Shown here in pieces: positions 1 to 10,276 of a stretch of 64,000 bases of DNA; position 1 is the first letter of the stretch; each line of letters opens with the position of its first letter. The DNA is from Paraphoma chrysanthemicola (lineage: Eukaryota; Ascomycota; Dothideomycetes; Pleosporales; Phaeosphaeriaceae), in assembly GCA_020744225.1 (NCBI GenBank), contig JAGMWG010000017.1:434001-498000 (forward strand). Reading direction: 5' to 3'. The notes beneath the pieces are model-generated. The model worked only from the letters and a program-made list of their open reading frames with translations. It was not told where the DNA came from and did not search any database. Made by a program: the position numbers and the translations under genes.

Positions 1-305
1 AGGCCCTTGTAGATCAATTGCTACTTGGCAATCATTTGAGTAGCAGCTTATGAGTTGCCATATTCTCCATGGATACTCCAATTCTTTCGCGTCAACAGGA
101 TCATATTGTCCCATGCAGCTAGGGGCTATCAACACCTGCTGATTGCAGACCCAAGATGATGACTGCCGCGCGATCGTCATACTGAGCAATGACCACGAGA
201 TATGTAGCTGACAAAGAATCACGATTGAATATATGTTCACATAGACACCTAGCCTATCCTCCAAGTCAACTTCCTCGCCTCAGCTCCATCATCGCCGCTT
301 CCAGG
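1..305. other. no gene seen at window start
   Basis: No reading frame here looks like a protein. The stretch lies downstream of the minus-strand secreted-protein gene and probably holds its 3' UTR. Confidence 0.4.
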
Positions 306-2294
306 CTACCTCGAGATCCCGCAATACACTATTGCCTGATGTCTGACCCCGTGCCCCGGTCTATTCAAATTGACGCAAGATCTATCAGCCCAGGAAGTGC
401 CTTCGATACGGTTAAAATGACACGACGTCACTTTTGCACCACACCAGACTGCTCCGGCATTGCCCTTTCCGTCGTTCATGTACTCACATCCCGGCTGCTT
501 AGGCACATTGAATGAGTAAATGCCAGTCGGGGGCCCCACCGTTCGCCAGTCTCTTAGCCAAAGGCCGTAAACAGCAGTCGGAAAAAGTGCACATAGTGAG
601 TCTGCGCCTTTCTCAGTAACGTAGAAGAGGTAGTTGAATTCGTACAGAGGTATTCCGTTGTTGTAATCACTTTTCATCTCAAGAACAATGTTGAGGTTAT
701 CCTGTTTGTTCGAGCCGGTTCCTGGTGGTGCGTCGATCTTTTCTAGCAGATCTAACATGACGTTCATAGATTGTTGTTCGTTCGCAGAGTACGCGTTAGT
801 AAACGTCTGCGTCGGTGGGTCGCACAGACAGCCTTGGTACTCTCCCTGTAGTGGCGTAAGTATGCAAAGAAGGCTGTGAGATTTTCTAAAACCTACTGAT
901 CCACACGTTGGCTTGTTGTCATCTATCACCTTCATATCGCAGTCGTTAGGTTCTGGGTTAAATCCGCACCATATCTGGTAGATGCATTGATCAGCTGAGA
1001 GCCGAGTTATGAAGTGATCATTGGCTTACCGGAGTCTTCGTTGGATCAGGACAGCCCGATGTTGACGATGCCGATGTGGTGCTAGAAGTAGGAGAAGTTT
1101 TTGTCGCGGTCACTAAGGATGATGGGATGCGGTTTGTCTCTTGGACAGGCTTATTACCCATGAGCGTTTCCAGCGACAGTATGAAAAGGAAATTCCCTAT
1201 CTGCTCAGCGAGTTCCGGTCCGATAACAAGCAACGGAGCGTAAGCGAGGATGAAGTCGACGACCACACCGGCTGCTCGTGCGACGTCCGCACCTGGATCG
1301 GCCCACCCAAAAGGCATCTGATTTGGATCGATGAGGAGAATGTCGTTGAAGGTTCCCCCAGGAACTGCCATGCCAGCAACAGCTTCAGCAGCACAAATTG
1401 CCTCTCCAAGGCTAGCGCCTGACCGCTTCCGGGTGCCATGCTCGCTGTCAAACTTTCGACCGTCTTCACACTGAGTCGCACGGTGCATGACCTCATCGAT
1501 TCGAGAAGCAAGATCCTTGTCAAGAATCACAGCAAGGTCTCCCTTGACAAAACCCTCTTTCACTTCATTGAAGGGTGTGATTGAAGGAGGGTTCCGTCTT
1601 GAAGGTAGGAAGTGTTAGTGGAAACATTGAAATGAATAAGAGTTTCAAATAGGAGTTCGAAATGGAAGTACTAACCCTTGTAGTTTACTTGGTTCCGGCG
1701 TAGGTGTAACTGTTATGAAGATCGAGCCTGCTGCCGCAATTGTAAGTGCGGAAGCTGTGGCCAGCTTTGCTCCGGCGTCCTCAGCCTTGCTTACTGGAAT
1801 AAACATGCCATTATCAGCCGCATCGTTGTCTTTGCCCAACCACTTCGCTTTCAGGATCGCCGCAATTGTAGAGAAGACCGCCATCGACCTCTTCAGGGCG
1901 CCAGATAGCATTTTCATGAAAGAGCCGCGAGTCAACTCGTGATCGATCTCCAGACGAGAAGAGCGAAGAATGTTGCGAACTTCCTGATGACACCTGTCAC
2001 TTGGCTCCCCACAGCCTTCGAGTACGCCCTGAATCTTGGCTTTCGTGCTGTTGGACAGCACTATGTCAAAACCTTTGGCATCTTTGCTCGATATCCAGAG
2101 GGAATCTCCGCGTAGATCAGGGATTTTGTTCTAAAAGACTCATCAACAGACCCAGGGCTAGGAAGAGGGAAAGTTTCAGTAAGACTTACCGATCCAGGTC
2201 GACTCCTATACTGGTCCAGCTGGCCCAGATCCAGAAGTTCACTAGAGCCAAAGACTCCTAATGATACGATCATGAAGAAAGTTGGTAGCTTCAT
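306..2294 (-). CDS. secreted protein of unknown function, four exons
   Basis: I do not recognise the family. A four-exon model on the minus strand keeps frame throughout: exons 2294-2190, 2130-1676, 1597-1030 and 974-306, introns of 59, 78 and 55 nt with GT-AG ends, giving 598 aa. The first exon begins with a clear signal peptide (MKLPTFFMIVSLGVFGSS), so the product is probably secreted. The middle has a hydrophobic stretch near the exon 2 end and a Ser/Thr-rich linker at the end of exon 3. The last exon is Cys-rich, with scattered cysteines and a PGCEYMN...WCGAKV segment, which suggests a disulphide-bonded domain. The third intron has two possible acceptors; the one used here is the only one that keeps phase. 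No function is proposed. Confidence 0.6.
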
Positions 2295-3340
2295 GTCGAC
2301 TATGGGAGCGGGCAGATGGAAATACCAGAGATCACAAGAGTATAGGAGTGAACTAGTGCTGGATCCTCAGTGAGGATGCTGGAAGACATCGGGTTCCGCG
2401 AGCACATCTTATACGTCTGTCGCACCAACAGTGTCCAGTCTACTTGCAGAGTCAATCTGCTTGGTGAACCAGGATTTCTGGTGACGCTGCAACACTGGTC
2501 TCGCGATCTGCGCATCCATGCATGTCTACATCGGCGACTTAAACCTTGGAGTCTGCCTTGAGTGCGACCACCTCGCGCCGCAAGCACGGCTTCTGGTGTT
2601 ACTCCGCTATGCCTCGTGCTTGCATATAATCTTGACAAGCTGCACGAATGCACTGCATATGTGGCTCAGAGTTGTTTGTCGAGGTTCACGCCGCGCACAT
2701 GTTTTGGATGTCGACGAATGATGCACCACCAACTCCACCTCAAATAGCCGCTCGGGCATCAAGGTACTTCGCCGTATGAAAGAAAGTCAATTGCACCGGG
2801 AAAATCTTGGAAATTGCGTGAGAAGCGCCTCACGCCGCAACGGATTTCGAAAACTCGGCGCTGCCCGCATGTGGTTGATGAACCGTGCCACTCTGCGGCG
2901 TCATGGCTGTTCACAACTCTCTAACTGACGACGCTGCCATCCATGTAATCGGCCCCGGCGTCCTGGCGAAACCGGCACAGTTGTTTCAAATCACATAGCC
3001 GCAGGTCTGGACAGCAGATATGGGTGTGCCTCAATGTCTCGAAGCATACAGCGAATCGCAAGAGAGCGAACTATCCAAGAATGAACAATCGACGTTCGGC
3101 AACCGAGCATTGAGTCTGACTTACCGTCATTGAGTCATCTTAGACAAGTTAGCAAGAGCTTCGAGCGAGCATGGATCAGGACTGCTGCATCAATACCAAG
3201 ACTTTGTAGGAAGGCTTTGATATGAGGCACGTACTCTTCAGGGTGGCGTGGACATCAACAAATCTTGCCGGCGTTTCGAAGACTTCTTGTCCAGGATGTT
3301 TGAAATGAAGCTTTTGAGACGTAGAAGTTCACAGTTTTTG
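2295..3340. other. intergenic, no supported gene
   Basis: About 1 kb between the divergent secreted-protein and metallopeptidase genes. Short open frames exist on both strands but none has a start context, splice pattern or protein-like composition. It presumably carries both promoters. Confidence 0.5.
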
Positions 3341-3347
3341 TATAAAT
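3341..3347 (+). promoter_or_regulatory. TATA box of the metallopeptidase gene
   Basis: TATAAAT lies 100 nt upstream of the ATG at 3441, a usual distance for a regulated fungal gene. Confidence 0.5.
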
Positions 3348-3440
3348 ACTGACCGTATCGTCAGGTCCGTGGTATACAAGCAAGCAAGTCTCTGAACTTC
3401 GGACCGATTGCATCAGGCAAAGTTCTACTCAATTGGGATC

Positions 3441-4747
3441 ATGCTACTCCAATCCTGTTTCTTTCTACCATATGTGGCGGTTGTTCTCGCTGCTCAGTAC
3501 AGTATAGATTCTTCGTGTGGTCAGCTACAATTCCCCATGCCTTAAGTCCTTGCTGATCTCATGAAAACAGACAATCATCTGGCACCTGACTCACGAGACA
3601 GAATCATCGAGGCCGTCCAAGAGGGCATCGCGCTGGCGGAAAATGCGTTCAACGTAATGACCGATCATGCTTCTGACGAGAAAGTTGTGGAGATGAGCAG
3701 ATTCGTCCTCGGGGATGCTAACTTTCAGGCTGATTTTGCGCAAGCTCGAGGTAGGTGGCAGTTGAAACAAGCGATGTAGATGCATAGCTAATGAGTTCAG
3801 CCACGTTCGAGGCTGTCAAAAATATCGAGTCCGCGCCTTCGTCTATGAGGCCAACAGAGGCGGGTTGGACCAGCAGAAGGAATCTGCAAACGGGTAGGTT
3901 TGATGTGGTTAGTGCTCATTGTCCATCACGATATTTACTTGGGTAGATCCTAGCTGACGCACTCAGGAAATGTACTGCAAGCCAACACGTCTCATTCTAC
4001 CTCCCGGTTATGATGATATTCCAGGCACCCAGCCGCGCTATTATAGAAACACGGTTTTCAACCGGAATGAGCGAGGCGCGTTATGGCCATCAGTTCGAGA
4101 TTGTTATCGTACAGACTACGACCTTGAGAAGACCGAAGAGGGTACTCAGAAGGCCTTAACGAGGCTCTCGAGATTCCAAGACTTAAAAAGGTGGTTGGCA
4201 CAGTGGGACGGTGAGCAGGCCCTTCAATTGAGCAGTTTTACGATCAACACGATTTATGCCAACCAAATGGAACTTTGTACGAAATATCTCGACAAACTTC
4301 GAAGCAAGGGCTGGCCAAAGATAGACGCGGAGAGAGTCGCAAAAGCCAGCACCGAGGAATTCCGGAACGAACTATCGGGAAAAATGCGCGCAGTAGATGG
4401 CCTCAAATGCTTGGGGTCGACTATGCTGCATGAGGTGAGCTTCCGCCAGGCAAAGAATTAGATGTTGCAGGGAAGAAATTGACTTTTTCCTCACAGCTAA
4501 CTCATACGGACCAAGGCGGATTATTGACAGACGTCGAAGACGACGGAGGTTGCTACGAATGGGCTTGCGTTGTGCGTTTGAAGCGTGTGGACAATTCAGG
4601 TGGGCGCCCAAGTTCGAGCCGCAGAATCCGTCCATACCTAACAGCATTATAGACAGCATCACTATGCTCGGGATCGCGCTCAAAGCTTGGAGCCTTGGCT
4701 TTCACGTAGATGCGGAAGGCGCAGTGCATAAGCTACCTTCGCGGTAG
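3441..4747 (+). CDS. secreted zinc metallopeptidase, M35/lysine-endopeptidase-like
   Basis: Predicted secreted HExxH metallopeptidase resembling the deuterolysin/lysine-specific endopeptidase-like fungal proteins. Exons 3441-3519, 3571-3750, 3801-3907, 3967-4434, 4497-4599 and 4653-4747 join in frame to 343 aa; introns are 50-62 nt. Residues 1-18 form a signal peptide (MLLQSCFFLPYVAVVLAA). The zinc motif HELTH is residues 277-281, and the intron at 4435-4496 cuts it exactly as HE|LTH. It is followed by TD at 289-290 and by DDGGCYEW (293-300), which recalls the third-ligand region of aspzincins. The motif appears only after splicing, so a naive translation would miss it. Assignment to M35 rather than a related clan is inference. 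A TATA box sits 100 nt upstream. The final exon (DSITMLGIALKAWS...) follows a branch site CCTAAC. Confidence 0.75.
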
Positions 4748-5006
4748 CGGTCATAGCAGGAGCTCAGGAAATGGTGATTCATGGGGCCAGGGAGGGGTGA
4801 GGGGGAATATCTGTTGTTGGCATCGCCTCCTTGCAGCTTAGCGAGACCGCGCACGGATCCATAGGGCCTTCAGATGCCATAGGTGTACAACCACGCCGCA
4901 CAACTACGCCGCACTAATTTAAAACGTCTCTCATGGTTTTGTGACATGCTTTCCGCAATCAACCCCGCTTCGTCTCCACGGAACGACCTGCACTCAACAA
5001 CAAGCC
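4748..5006. other. short intergenic gap
   Basis: Holds the metallopeptidase 3' UTR and the next gene's promoter; no other feature seen. Confidence 0.4.
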
Positions 5007-6081
5007 ATGCTTCTCAAGATACCTTACGATGTCAGACGAAAGATCTATGACCATATTGTACCCTCATCGGTCCACATCTGGACAACGGCAGGTGTAACAC
5101 GCGTCTTTTCGTGCGTCCCGCCTCCTGCGACAGACCCCAAGGAACCGGGCAAAGAATGCCAAGAAGGGCTTCCACTCGAAGAAGATAAGTGGGACGAATC
5201 TCATACGAAGACCTGGGCAGTAAGACTACAGTCTGGCTGGGGCCCTCACTGGAAGTGCGAGGAGAAGGCAAAAGAGCTAGCTGATTACAGCGATATAACA
5301 GAGGTACTGCTGCGAGTAAACAAGCACATGTGAGTCAAACTTCGATGCCGCCAAAGATCAGACATAAAGTTTAATATCGTGGTGTTGTAGCAACGCGGAG
5401 ATTGTGGATCTGATAGTCACATCGACTGAGGTCATAATTACAGACATTGCAAGCTTCGAGACTCTTGTGCGCCGCAGCGTTGACGTCAAGTTCAGTTGTA
5501 GGTTCAAGGACGTGCAGAAACTTAGGATCATCGCTAAGCTGCACACACGAGCACTTACGACAATTGAGCAAAGGAACCAGATATCGACGAGGGAATCAAC
5601 GCGAGAAACTACACAGAAGAATGACGACGCCGAAGTAGTCGCTTGGCAACGACTCAGCTTTACACTTGCACATGTCACAGCTCTTCGTACATTACGGGTC
5701 TGGCTGGATCGCCGTGAAAGCTACTACTGGACTACTGTCGACGAGAGCGCAATCTTGGCTCCTCTTCGTCCGCTAGCGGTTGAAAGACAGCTTGACGTTT
5801 GCATAGAGCTGCCCAGACATTACAACGACAACATCACCACATTTCCATTCAAAGTTACGAGACGGCTTCGACAGCGCTTCTTTGGATACATAGACCTACC
5901 CGATGAGGTTCGCACATTTCGAAAAGCCGACTTTCCGATGATAGAGGCTTGTCATTTTCCCGTTGACGGGTTGAGCGCAGCGGAGCTTGAAAGCGCAGAG
6001 CGACAGCTGTGGAGAGAAGGTGTTAACATCCAGCATGACATCATTAACGACGGCTATTTCATCTGTCGTGGTAACTTTTAG
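5007..6081 (+). CDS. 2EXR/F-box-like hypothetical protein
   Basis: Two exons, 5007-5329 and 5391-6081, join through a 61-nt intron (codon AT|C) to give 337 aa. The ATG at 5007 is chosen because the protein opens with MLLKIPYDVRRKIYDHIVP, the short N-terminal helix (LP..R..IY) common to fungal 2EXR and F-box-like proteins. The frame is open further upstream but without an ATG. The middle and C-terminal parts show hydrophobic and charged alternation with no motif I can name. Members of this class are abundant in Pezizomycotina and mostly uncharacterised. Function is not inferred. Confidence 0.65.
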
Positions 6082-6535
6082 GATACGAAAGAAAACGACC
6101 TCTACTTCCAAGTTGAATACGAGTAACTATAGTGATGCTTCTCTTAAAAAGAGATCACTGCTATCCAAGAATGACAGATCTTGCTTCTTCTGTTGAGTTG
6201 TATTCTTTGAAGAAGCAAAAGGTCCATCGTTAGCTTAGCCGAAAATCTTGAACCTCATGATCTTAGCGCCTTGAGTAATGCAAGATACTCAGAATCCTTC
6301 ACCACCACGTGGAGCTTCGCATACTGCCACTTGGGCGCGATCCAGAAGGAAACCCCAAGCACCCATGCGTATTCCACTACTCTCACCACGATCAGAGCGA
6401 CATCATCGTCCCTTTGGAAACGAGAAGACGACATTTGCGTGGGCAACTTACCTGTGGTATGGTGTGAAGGATAAAAAGAGTCGACGGTGCATCACGCAAT
6501 TGAAGTTAGACTAATCAAATCAAAACTGCATAGCA
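6082..6535. other. intergenic, nothing recognised
   Basis: About 450 bp with moderate AT content; no convincing frame or repeat. Confidence 0.4.
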
Positions 6536-6841
6536 ATGCTTCGATACAAACACACAGACAAATCGTCAAATGCAGATATAAAGTCGATGGTGCACGAGAA
6601 AGTTGACTGTGCAAGAATCAGACAGTACATATTGACCAAAGGCGACAATATTAAGTTCAACGACATCGGCTTATACACCGATGGGCGCACATGGACTCAC
6701 CGTGATGAAGTGGTTGGGTTGGTGAAGGCGCGAGTTCCGAATATCGGGAGGTTGTGTCTAGTCACGATGGAGTATGCAAAGTTTGTTTATGGTTTTCTTA
6801 CGGCGCTCTTCGTTGGTAGTTTTCTACTACGATATCTTTAG
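6536..6841 (+). CDS. small hypothetical protein with C-terminal hydrophobic helix
   Basis: An uninterrupted ATG-started frame of 101 aa. The N-terminal two thirds is charged and soluble in character; residues about 78-99 form a hydrophobic segment (AKFVYGFLTALFVGSFLL), which could be a tail anchor. No family recognised. It may be a chance frame or the last exon of a larger, unrecognised gene, so confidence is low. Confidence 0.35.
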   Translation: MLRYKHTDKSSNADIKSMVHEKVDCARIRQYILTKGDNIKFNDIGLYTDGRTWTHRDEVVGLVKARVPNIGRLCLVTMEYAKFVYGFLTALFVGSFLLRYL

Positions 6842-6874
6842 TTGTCATTCGTTCGTGTCTGAGGTGAAAGCGGT

Positions 6875-6881
6875 TATATAA
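6875..6881 (+). promoter_or_regulatory. possible TATA box of the SET gene
   Basis: TATATAA lies about 165 nt before the SET-protein ATG at 7042; a plausible but unproven core promoter element. Confidence 0.3.
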
Positions 6882-7041
6882 AGCTCCTTTTAAGTGACGT
6901 CATCCCGCCTTCCGCAAATTGCCGCCTGACAACTGCGAACTTCAGTCAATAATCACAACATGCAATGCTCACCACCAGCCATACAGTTGCGATGGCGAGC
7001 ATACAACCCACCGCTGGGCAGACACTGCCACAACGACCGAT

Positions 7042-7899
7042 ATGACACCCGTCTACACCGTTTCGCCTTCACCCGAAAAAGGTGTCGGGTGTTTCTCTAC
7101 TGCCTTAATCCCAGCCGGCACCCTGATACTGAGCGAAACGCCCCTCTTCAATGTCCGCGAACCACGCACCAACGCAGCCGTCCTGGCGGCGTTCCTGAAT
7201 CTCATTAAGTCCGAGCAAGATTACTACCTCACGCTGTACGCTCAGACCGCGACAGACCGAGACGCCAAGGTTATCGACATCTTCAACTCCAACGCTTGGC
7301 AAACGGGATCACGGACTTCAATTTGCCCCCAGGCTGCGCGCTTCAATCATTCGTGTGTACCAAACGCGAGCTTCGCATGGAATGCACGGTGGAGTAAAGT
7401 CACCGTCTATGCAATCGTGGCGATCCCGGCGAACACGGAAATTTTCCTGAGCTACGAGCGCCCATATCAGACTGGCCTTGCACGACGTGAGAAGCTATCC
7501 GCATATGGGTTCGTGTGCTCTTGTGTAGCCTGCGGATCCGGAGCCGAAGCGAGTGATATTCGCAGAGCACGAATGGCTGTATTGGACGCACGGATTCGGT
7601 CGCAACGACGACAGCTATGGAGGTCAGCAATGCCTAAGGCTGAAGTTGAGCTAGTGAGGCTTTTGAAGGAGGAAGGCATCATGGGTGAAGCACTGGGCTT
7701 GGCACATCACGATGCAGCCGCCGGATGGAGGAAGTATGGGCGCGTTGATTTAGCTGTGAGATATGCCGCTAAGGAGTTGGATATCTGCATGGTTTGTTTC
7801 GGACCGGATTCTCCATGCGTTGATACAACGAGAGCGTTCCTGTTAGAACTGAAGGCGCAGCTTGCAAAGGAATTGACGTTGGTCTCAGAGGCGCCATGA
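7042..7899 (+). CDS. SET-domain protein
   Basis: Single-exon gene of 285 aa; the frame is open upstream to 6919 but the first ATG is at 7042. The SET core is visible: N-terminal GVGCFSTALIPAGTLILSE (residues 14-32), the cofactor and catalytic motif FNHSC (101-105), the LSYE motif (136-139), and a post-SET zinc-binding tail FVCSCVACGSG with Cys 159, 161 and 164. The remainder is a helical C-terminal region. The architecture, without a MYND insert, matches the small fungal SET proteins often annotated as SMYD-like or SET5-like. The substrate, histone or non-histone, cannot be told from sequence. S-adenosylmethionine-dependent lysine methyltransferase activity is inferred from the family. Confidence 0.85.
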   Translation: MTPVYTVSPSPEKGVGCFSTALIPAGTLILSETPLFNVREPRTNAAVLAAFLNLIKSEQDYYLTLYAQTATDRDAKVIDIFNSNAWQTGSRTSICPQAARFNHSCVPNASFAWNARWSKVTVYAIVAIPANTEIFLSYERPYQTGLARREKLSAYGFVCSCVACGSGAEASDIRRARMAVLDARIRSQRRQLWRSAMPKAEVELVRLLKEEGIMGEALGLAHHDAAAGWRKYGRVDLAVRYAAKELDICMVCFGPDSPCVDTTRAFLLELKAQLAKELTLVSEAP

Positions 7900-8316
7900 C
7901 TATAGCCCAAACCCGATCGCCTCGCTTCGAGGATTATACTTATCAAAGCATGATAGTTTCTGGTTTTGAAGATACGAATGGAGCACCAGGCGACGGGCAG
8001 ATAGTGCTCCAGTGATGTTGTGGGCGAGTCCGTACATGAGGATGCTGAGCTTGAAAAATGGCGCGCTCGTACCAACATTTCAGGCATTGACATGCGCGGA
8101 CCGACGTCCGAGATGGAGGATACATGGGTATCACGGCAGTTGGATGCAGAGATAGAGTAGTGGAGCCACATGCGCAGTCGGGGTGCCACTTGAGAATGTG
8201 TTGCAAGGCGCGTTTGGAAAGCTTCACTTCAACAAGCCAGGACAATGATTACTAACGCCCGCTGCTCCTTCATCTGCGATCATGCTTGGCATCAGCATGT
8301 AGATGACTGTGATCCA
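7900..8316. other. gap downstream of the SET gene
   Basis: No gene. The minus strand may hold further decayed sequence of the reductase fragment described next, but I could not align it convincingly. Confidence 0.35.
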
Positions 8317-8574
8317 TTAAAACTCGACAATTTCGCTCCTATCATGGTACACTCGATCCTGCACATATTTGAATCCCCCCGAACTTTCGGGCTGGCGAAG
8401 AAAATGCAAGGCGGACACAGCGCCAAGCTGTTCCCAGCGCTTGAGCAGGTCGGCGTACAAGAGGTCGCTTGCAGGCGCCCGGCAGCCGTAGAAGAGAAGA
8501 GCGAGCGCGAGACAGCGTTGTTGCAGTGTCAGAAAAAGATGCGGAAGTTCTTCGCCCGCCTTAGTGCCCGTCAT
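8317..8574 (-). pseudogene. C-terminal fragment of a CYP505-type P450/reductase fusion
   Basis: The minus-strand frame contains LLFYGCRAPASDLLYADLL followed by a KYVQDRVYHDRSEI stretch. This is the NADPH-binding region of a P450 reductase, in the style of the self-sufficient CYP505 (P450foxy) family: a [LF]F(F/Y)GCR...DLLY motif and then YVQDR. Only about 80 residues are recognisable. No P450 heme domain, FMN or FAD domain lies nearby, and the frame stops soon after the YVQDR block. It is therefore a relic, left by deletion or an old duplication. Family assignment is from memory of the motif and is fairly secure; the CYP505 subfamily is less so. Confidence 0.6.
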
Positions 8575-8773
8575 GTTAGATTAAATCCAGTCACGCTGGT
8601 TTCGCTTAAGGGTAGGGGCAGATATTGCACCAATTCTAAACAGGAAATTTAATTAGGCCTGCTATGTCTTCACACAATACCAATACCGGAACGACGTTAC
8701 ACGGAGCCGATGCACGATATGCGCCGCCGCATCGCGCACATGGTCGCGAGGTCTACTGTTCGGCAGCGCAAGG

Positions 8774-8780
8774 TATAAAT
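8774..8780 (+). promoter_or_regulatory. TATA box of the AA9 gene
   Basis: TATAAAT lies 56 nt upstream of the ATG at 8836. Confidence 0.45.
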
Positions 8781-8835
8781 CAACGTTTTCTTGTACCATG
8801 CATTGGTTCTTGCCATCTACAACGACTAACTAACA

Positions 8836-9633
8836 ATGCATCTTCTTGGGTATCTCAGCGTCGCCTTCGGCTTGACACACTCAGTTGCCGCGCATGGCTT
8901 CCTTAAGAGTGTGATAGTGAACGGACAAAGCTACCTAGTAAGCCAGGCTCTTGAAGAGTGCGCATGTCAAGCATCTGCTTACTCAAGTTTCAAAGGCGTG
9001 GCAGGTCGGCAGTGACGACTACGTTACCCCAGAGCCGTCACGGTACGTCCGTCGTGTTAAGGACTTGGGTCCCGTACCAGACTTTACGACCAAGGATATA
9101 TCCTGCAATCAAGGCGGAAACATCCCAGCAAAGCTATCCGTGCCTGTGGTCCCAGGTGACAAGGTGTACGTACTTGATTTTCCCGCTCTATCCATTCAAA
9201 CCCGCACTGAGCTCCTCTCCTTGCTGACGTCCTCGCCAACTATAGTAAACTCCAATGGGATCAGTGGGGATCTTCGCACTCTGGCCCAGTCATGAACTAC
9301 CTCGCAGATTGTGGCGGTAACTGCCAAACATTTAAGGGAGACACCGGCACTCCCTGGGTTAAGTTTGAGCAAATGGCCTACGACACTACAAAGTCTCCGC
9401 CATGGGGATCTGATTTCCTCGCAAAGCAAGGAGCTTCGTGGACCGTTACAATCCCTAACATTAAGCCCGGCGAGTACCTTCTGCGTCATGAGATCCTCGG
9501 ACTGCACGTCGCGGGGACAAGAATGGGCGCGCAGTTTTATCCCTTTTGCGTGCATTTGAAAGTCAGTGGAAGCGGCTCCAAGACGCTTCCTTCTGGCGTG
9601 GGACTTCCGGGCGCGTACAACCCAGATGGGTAA
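8836..9633 (+). CDS. AA9 lytic polysaccharide monooxygenase, 3' end disrupted
   Basis: Copper-dependent monooxygenase of family AA9 (formerly GH61), which oxidatively cleaves cellulose or related glycans outside the cell. Exons 8836-8937, 8996-9165 and 9246-9633 join in frame (introns 58 and 80 nt) to 219 aa. The signal peptide ends at Ala19, so the mature protein starts with His20 (HGFLKSV), the first ligand of the histidine brace. The second ligand is His102 in SSHSGP; the axial Tyr189 and Gln187 lie in AQFYPFC, and His172 in the LRHE motif. A translation stop follows PDG at residue 219. The expected last part of the domain is not here but resumes in frame about 280 bp downstream, behind an insertion. 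The catalytic residues are all present, but loss of the C-terminal strand may impair folding. Confidence 0.85.
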
Positions 9634-9910
9634 TACTTCCCTGGTACAAAGTGTTTGAGCTGTCGGAGTAAGGGCATTTGGGACCTTTGAGCAACAACTG
9701 CGTAAAGGTCTTAGTGTCTTTACGCCTAAGTAAAAGACACGTACTTAATACTCTCAAGTAAACATTTACTGACTATATTTAGTACGTATCTTAGACGGAG
9801 TTTACTTAAACTACCGAAACTCTACTCAAGGGGCGTTTCGCCTCAGTCACTTAAGTATATGCACCTATTTTGAATATGTCGCTGACTTTATACCTCTACC
9901 ACTAGATACT
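9630..9910. mobile_element. insertion with nested inverted repeats, MITE-like
   Basis: This AT-rich segment separates two parts of the AA9 coding sequence. It is bounded by the direct repeat GATGG (9625-9629 and 9911-9915), which looks like a 5-bp target-site duplication. Inside are several inverted repeats: GCGTAAAG at 9700-9707 with CTTTACGC at 9718-9725; GTCTTT at 9716-9721 with AAAGAC at 9733-9738; AAGTAAAC at 9756-9763 with GTTTACTT at 9800-9807. No coding frame is present. No clear terminal inverted repeats were seen at its very ends, so the exact class (MITE, foldback or degraded solo element) is open. Confidence 0.5.
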
Positions 9911-9915
9911 GATGG

Positions 9916-9994
9916 CGTCCTTGTGCAGCTGTGGCGAGTCAACCAAGGTCAAGTTAATTACACTGCGCCTGGAGGACCGGTAAAGACCATCTGA
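9916..9994 (+). pseudogene. displaced C-terminal tail of the AA9 gene
   Basis: The frame reads VLVQLWRVNQGQVNYTAPGG followed by PVKTI and a stop at 9992-9994. This is the usual end of an AA9 domain. Removing 9630-9915 (the insertion plus one GATGG copy) brings it exactly into frame with the upstream exon, which supports an insertion into a formerly intact gene. Confidence 0.7.
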
Positions 9995-10018
9995 AGCATT
10001 TGAGCTGAAGCATTTGAG
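9991..10018 (+). repeat. 14-bp perfect tandem duplication
   Basis: CTGAAGCATTTGAG occurs twice back to back, starting at the AA9 stop codon. It is a recent slippage or repair scar. Confidence 0.7.
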
Positions 10019-10276
10019 CTTGGAGAGCCCGGTGGTGGTACATCGTTGTGAGACCGGGCACTCGTTCCATTCATTGATTAGCCATGCAGCTAGAATACAT
10101 TGCATTAACTTGTCTGACTGTGCCACTTGAGTATTCGATACCAAGCATTGGCAGAATCCACTCTGGGTTTTAGCGGTTCATATGCACGGCCGTTTGGGAA
10201 CAAAGTTGTTCCCACGATTCTACAGCCTCAACACCAGAACCACATCTAAACCTCTGTCCCCATTCGATGCATCAGT

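Noticed and set aside
1018..1563. Separate 181-aa gene within the first secreted-protein locus
   Set aside because: It has no ATG start, and phase-consistent introns join it to flanking frames in a signal-peptide-bearing model.
2300..2721. Overlapping short frames on both strands
   Set aside because: Composition is not protein-like, and no splice sites, motifs or start contexts support them.
9630..9905. The AA9 insertion as a functional GT-AG intron (introner-like)
   Set aside because: It begins GTAATA and has an AG at 9904-9905, but joining these ends gives GGA TAC TGA, an immediate stop, so splicing would not restore the protein. Kept as an insertion hypothesis.
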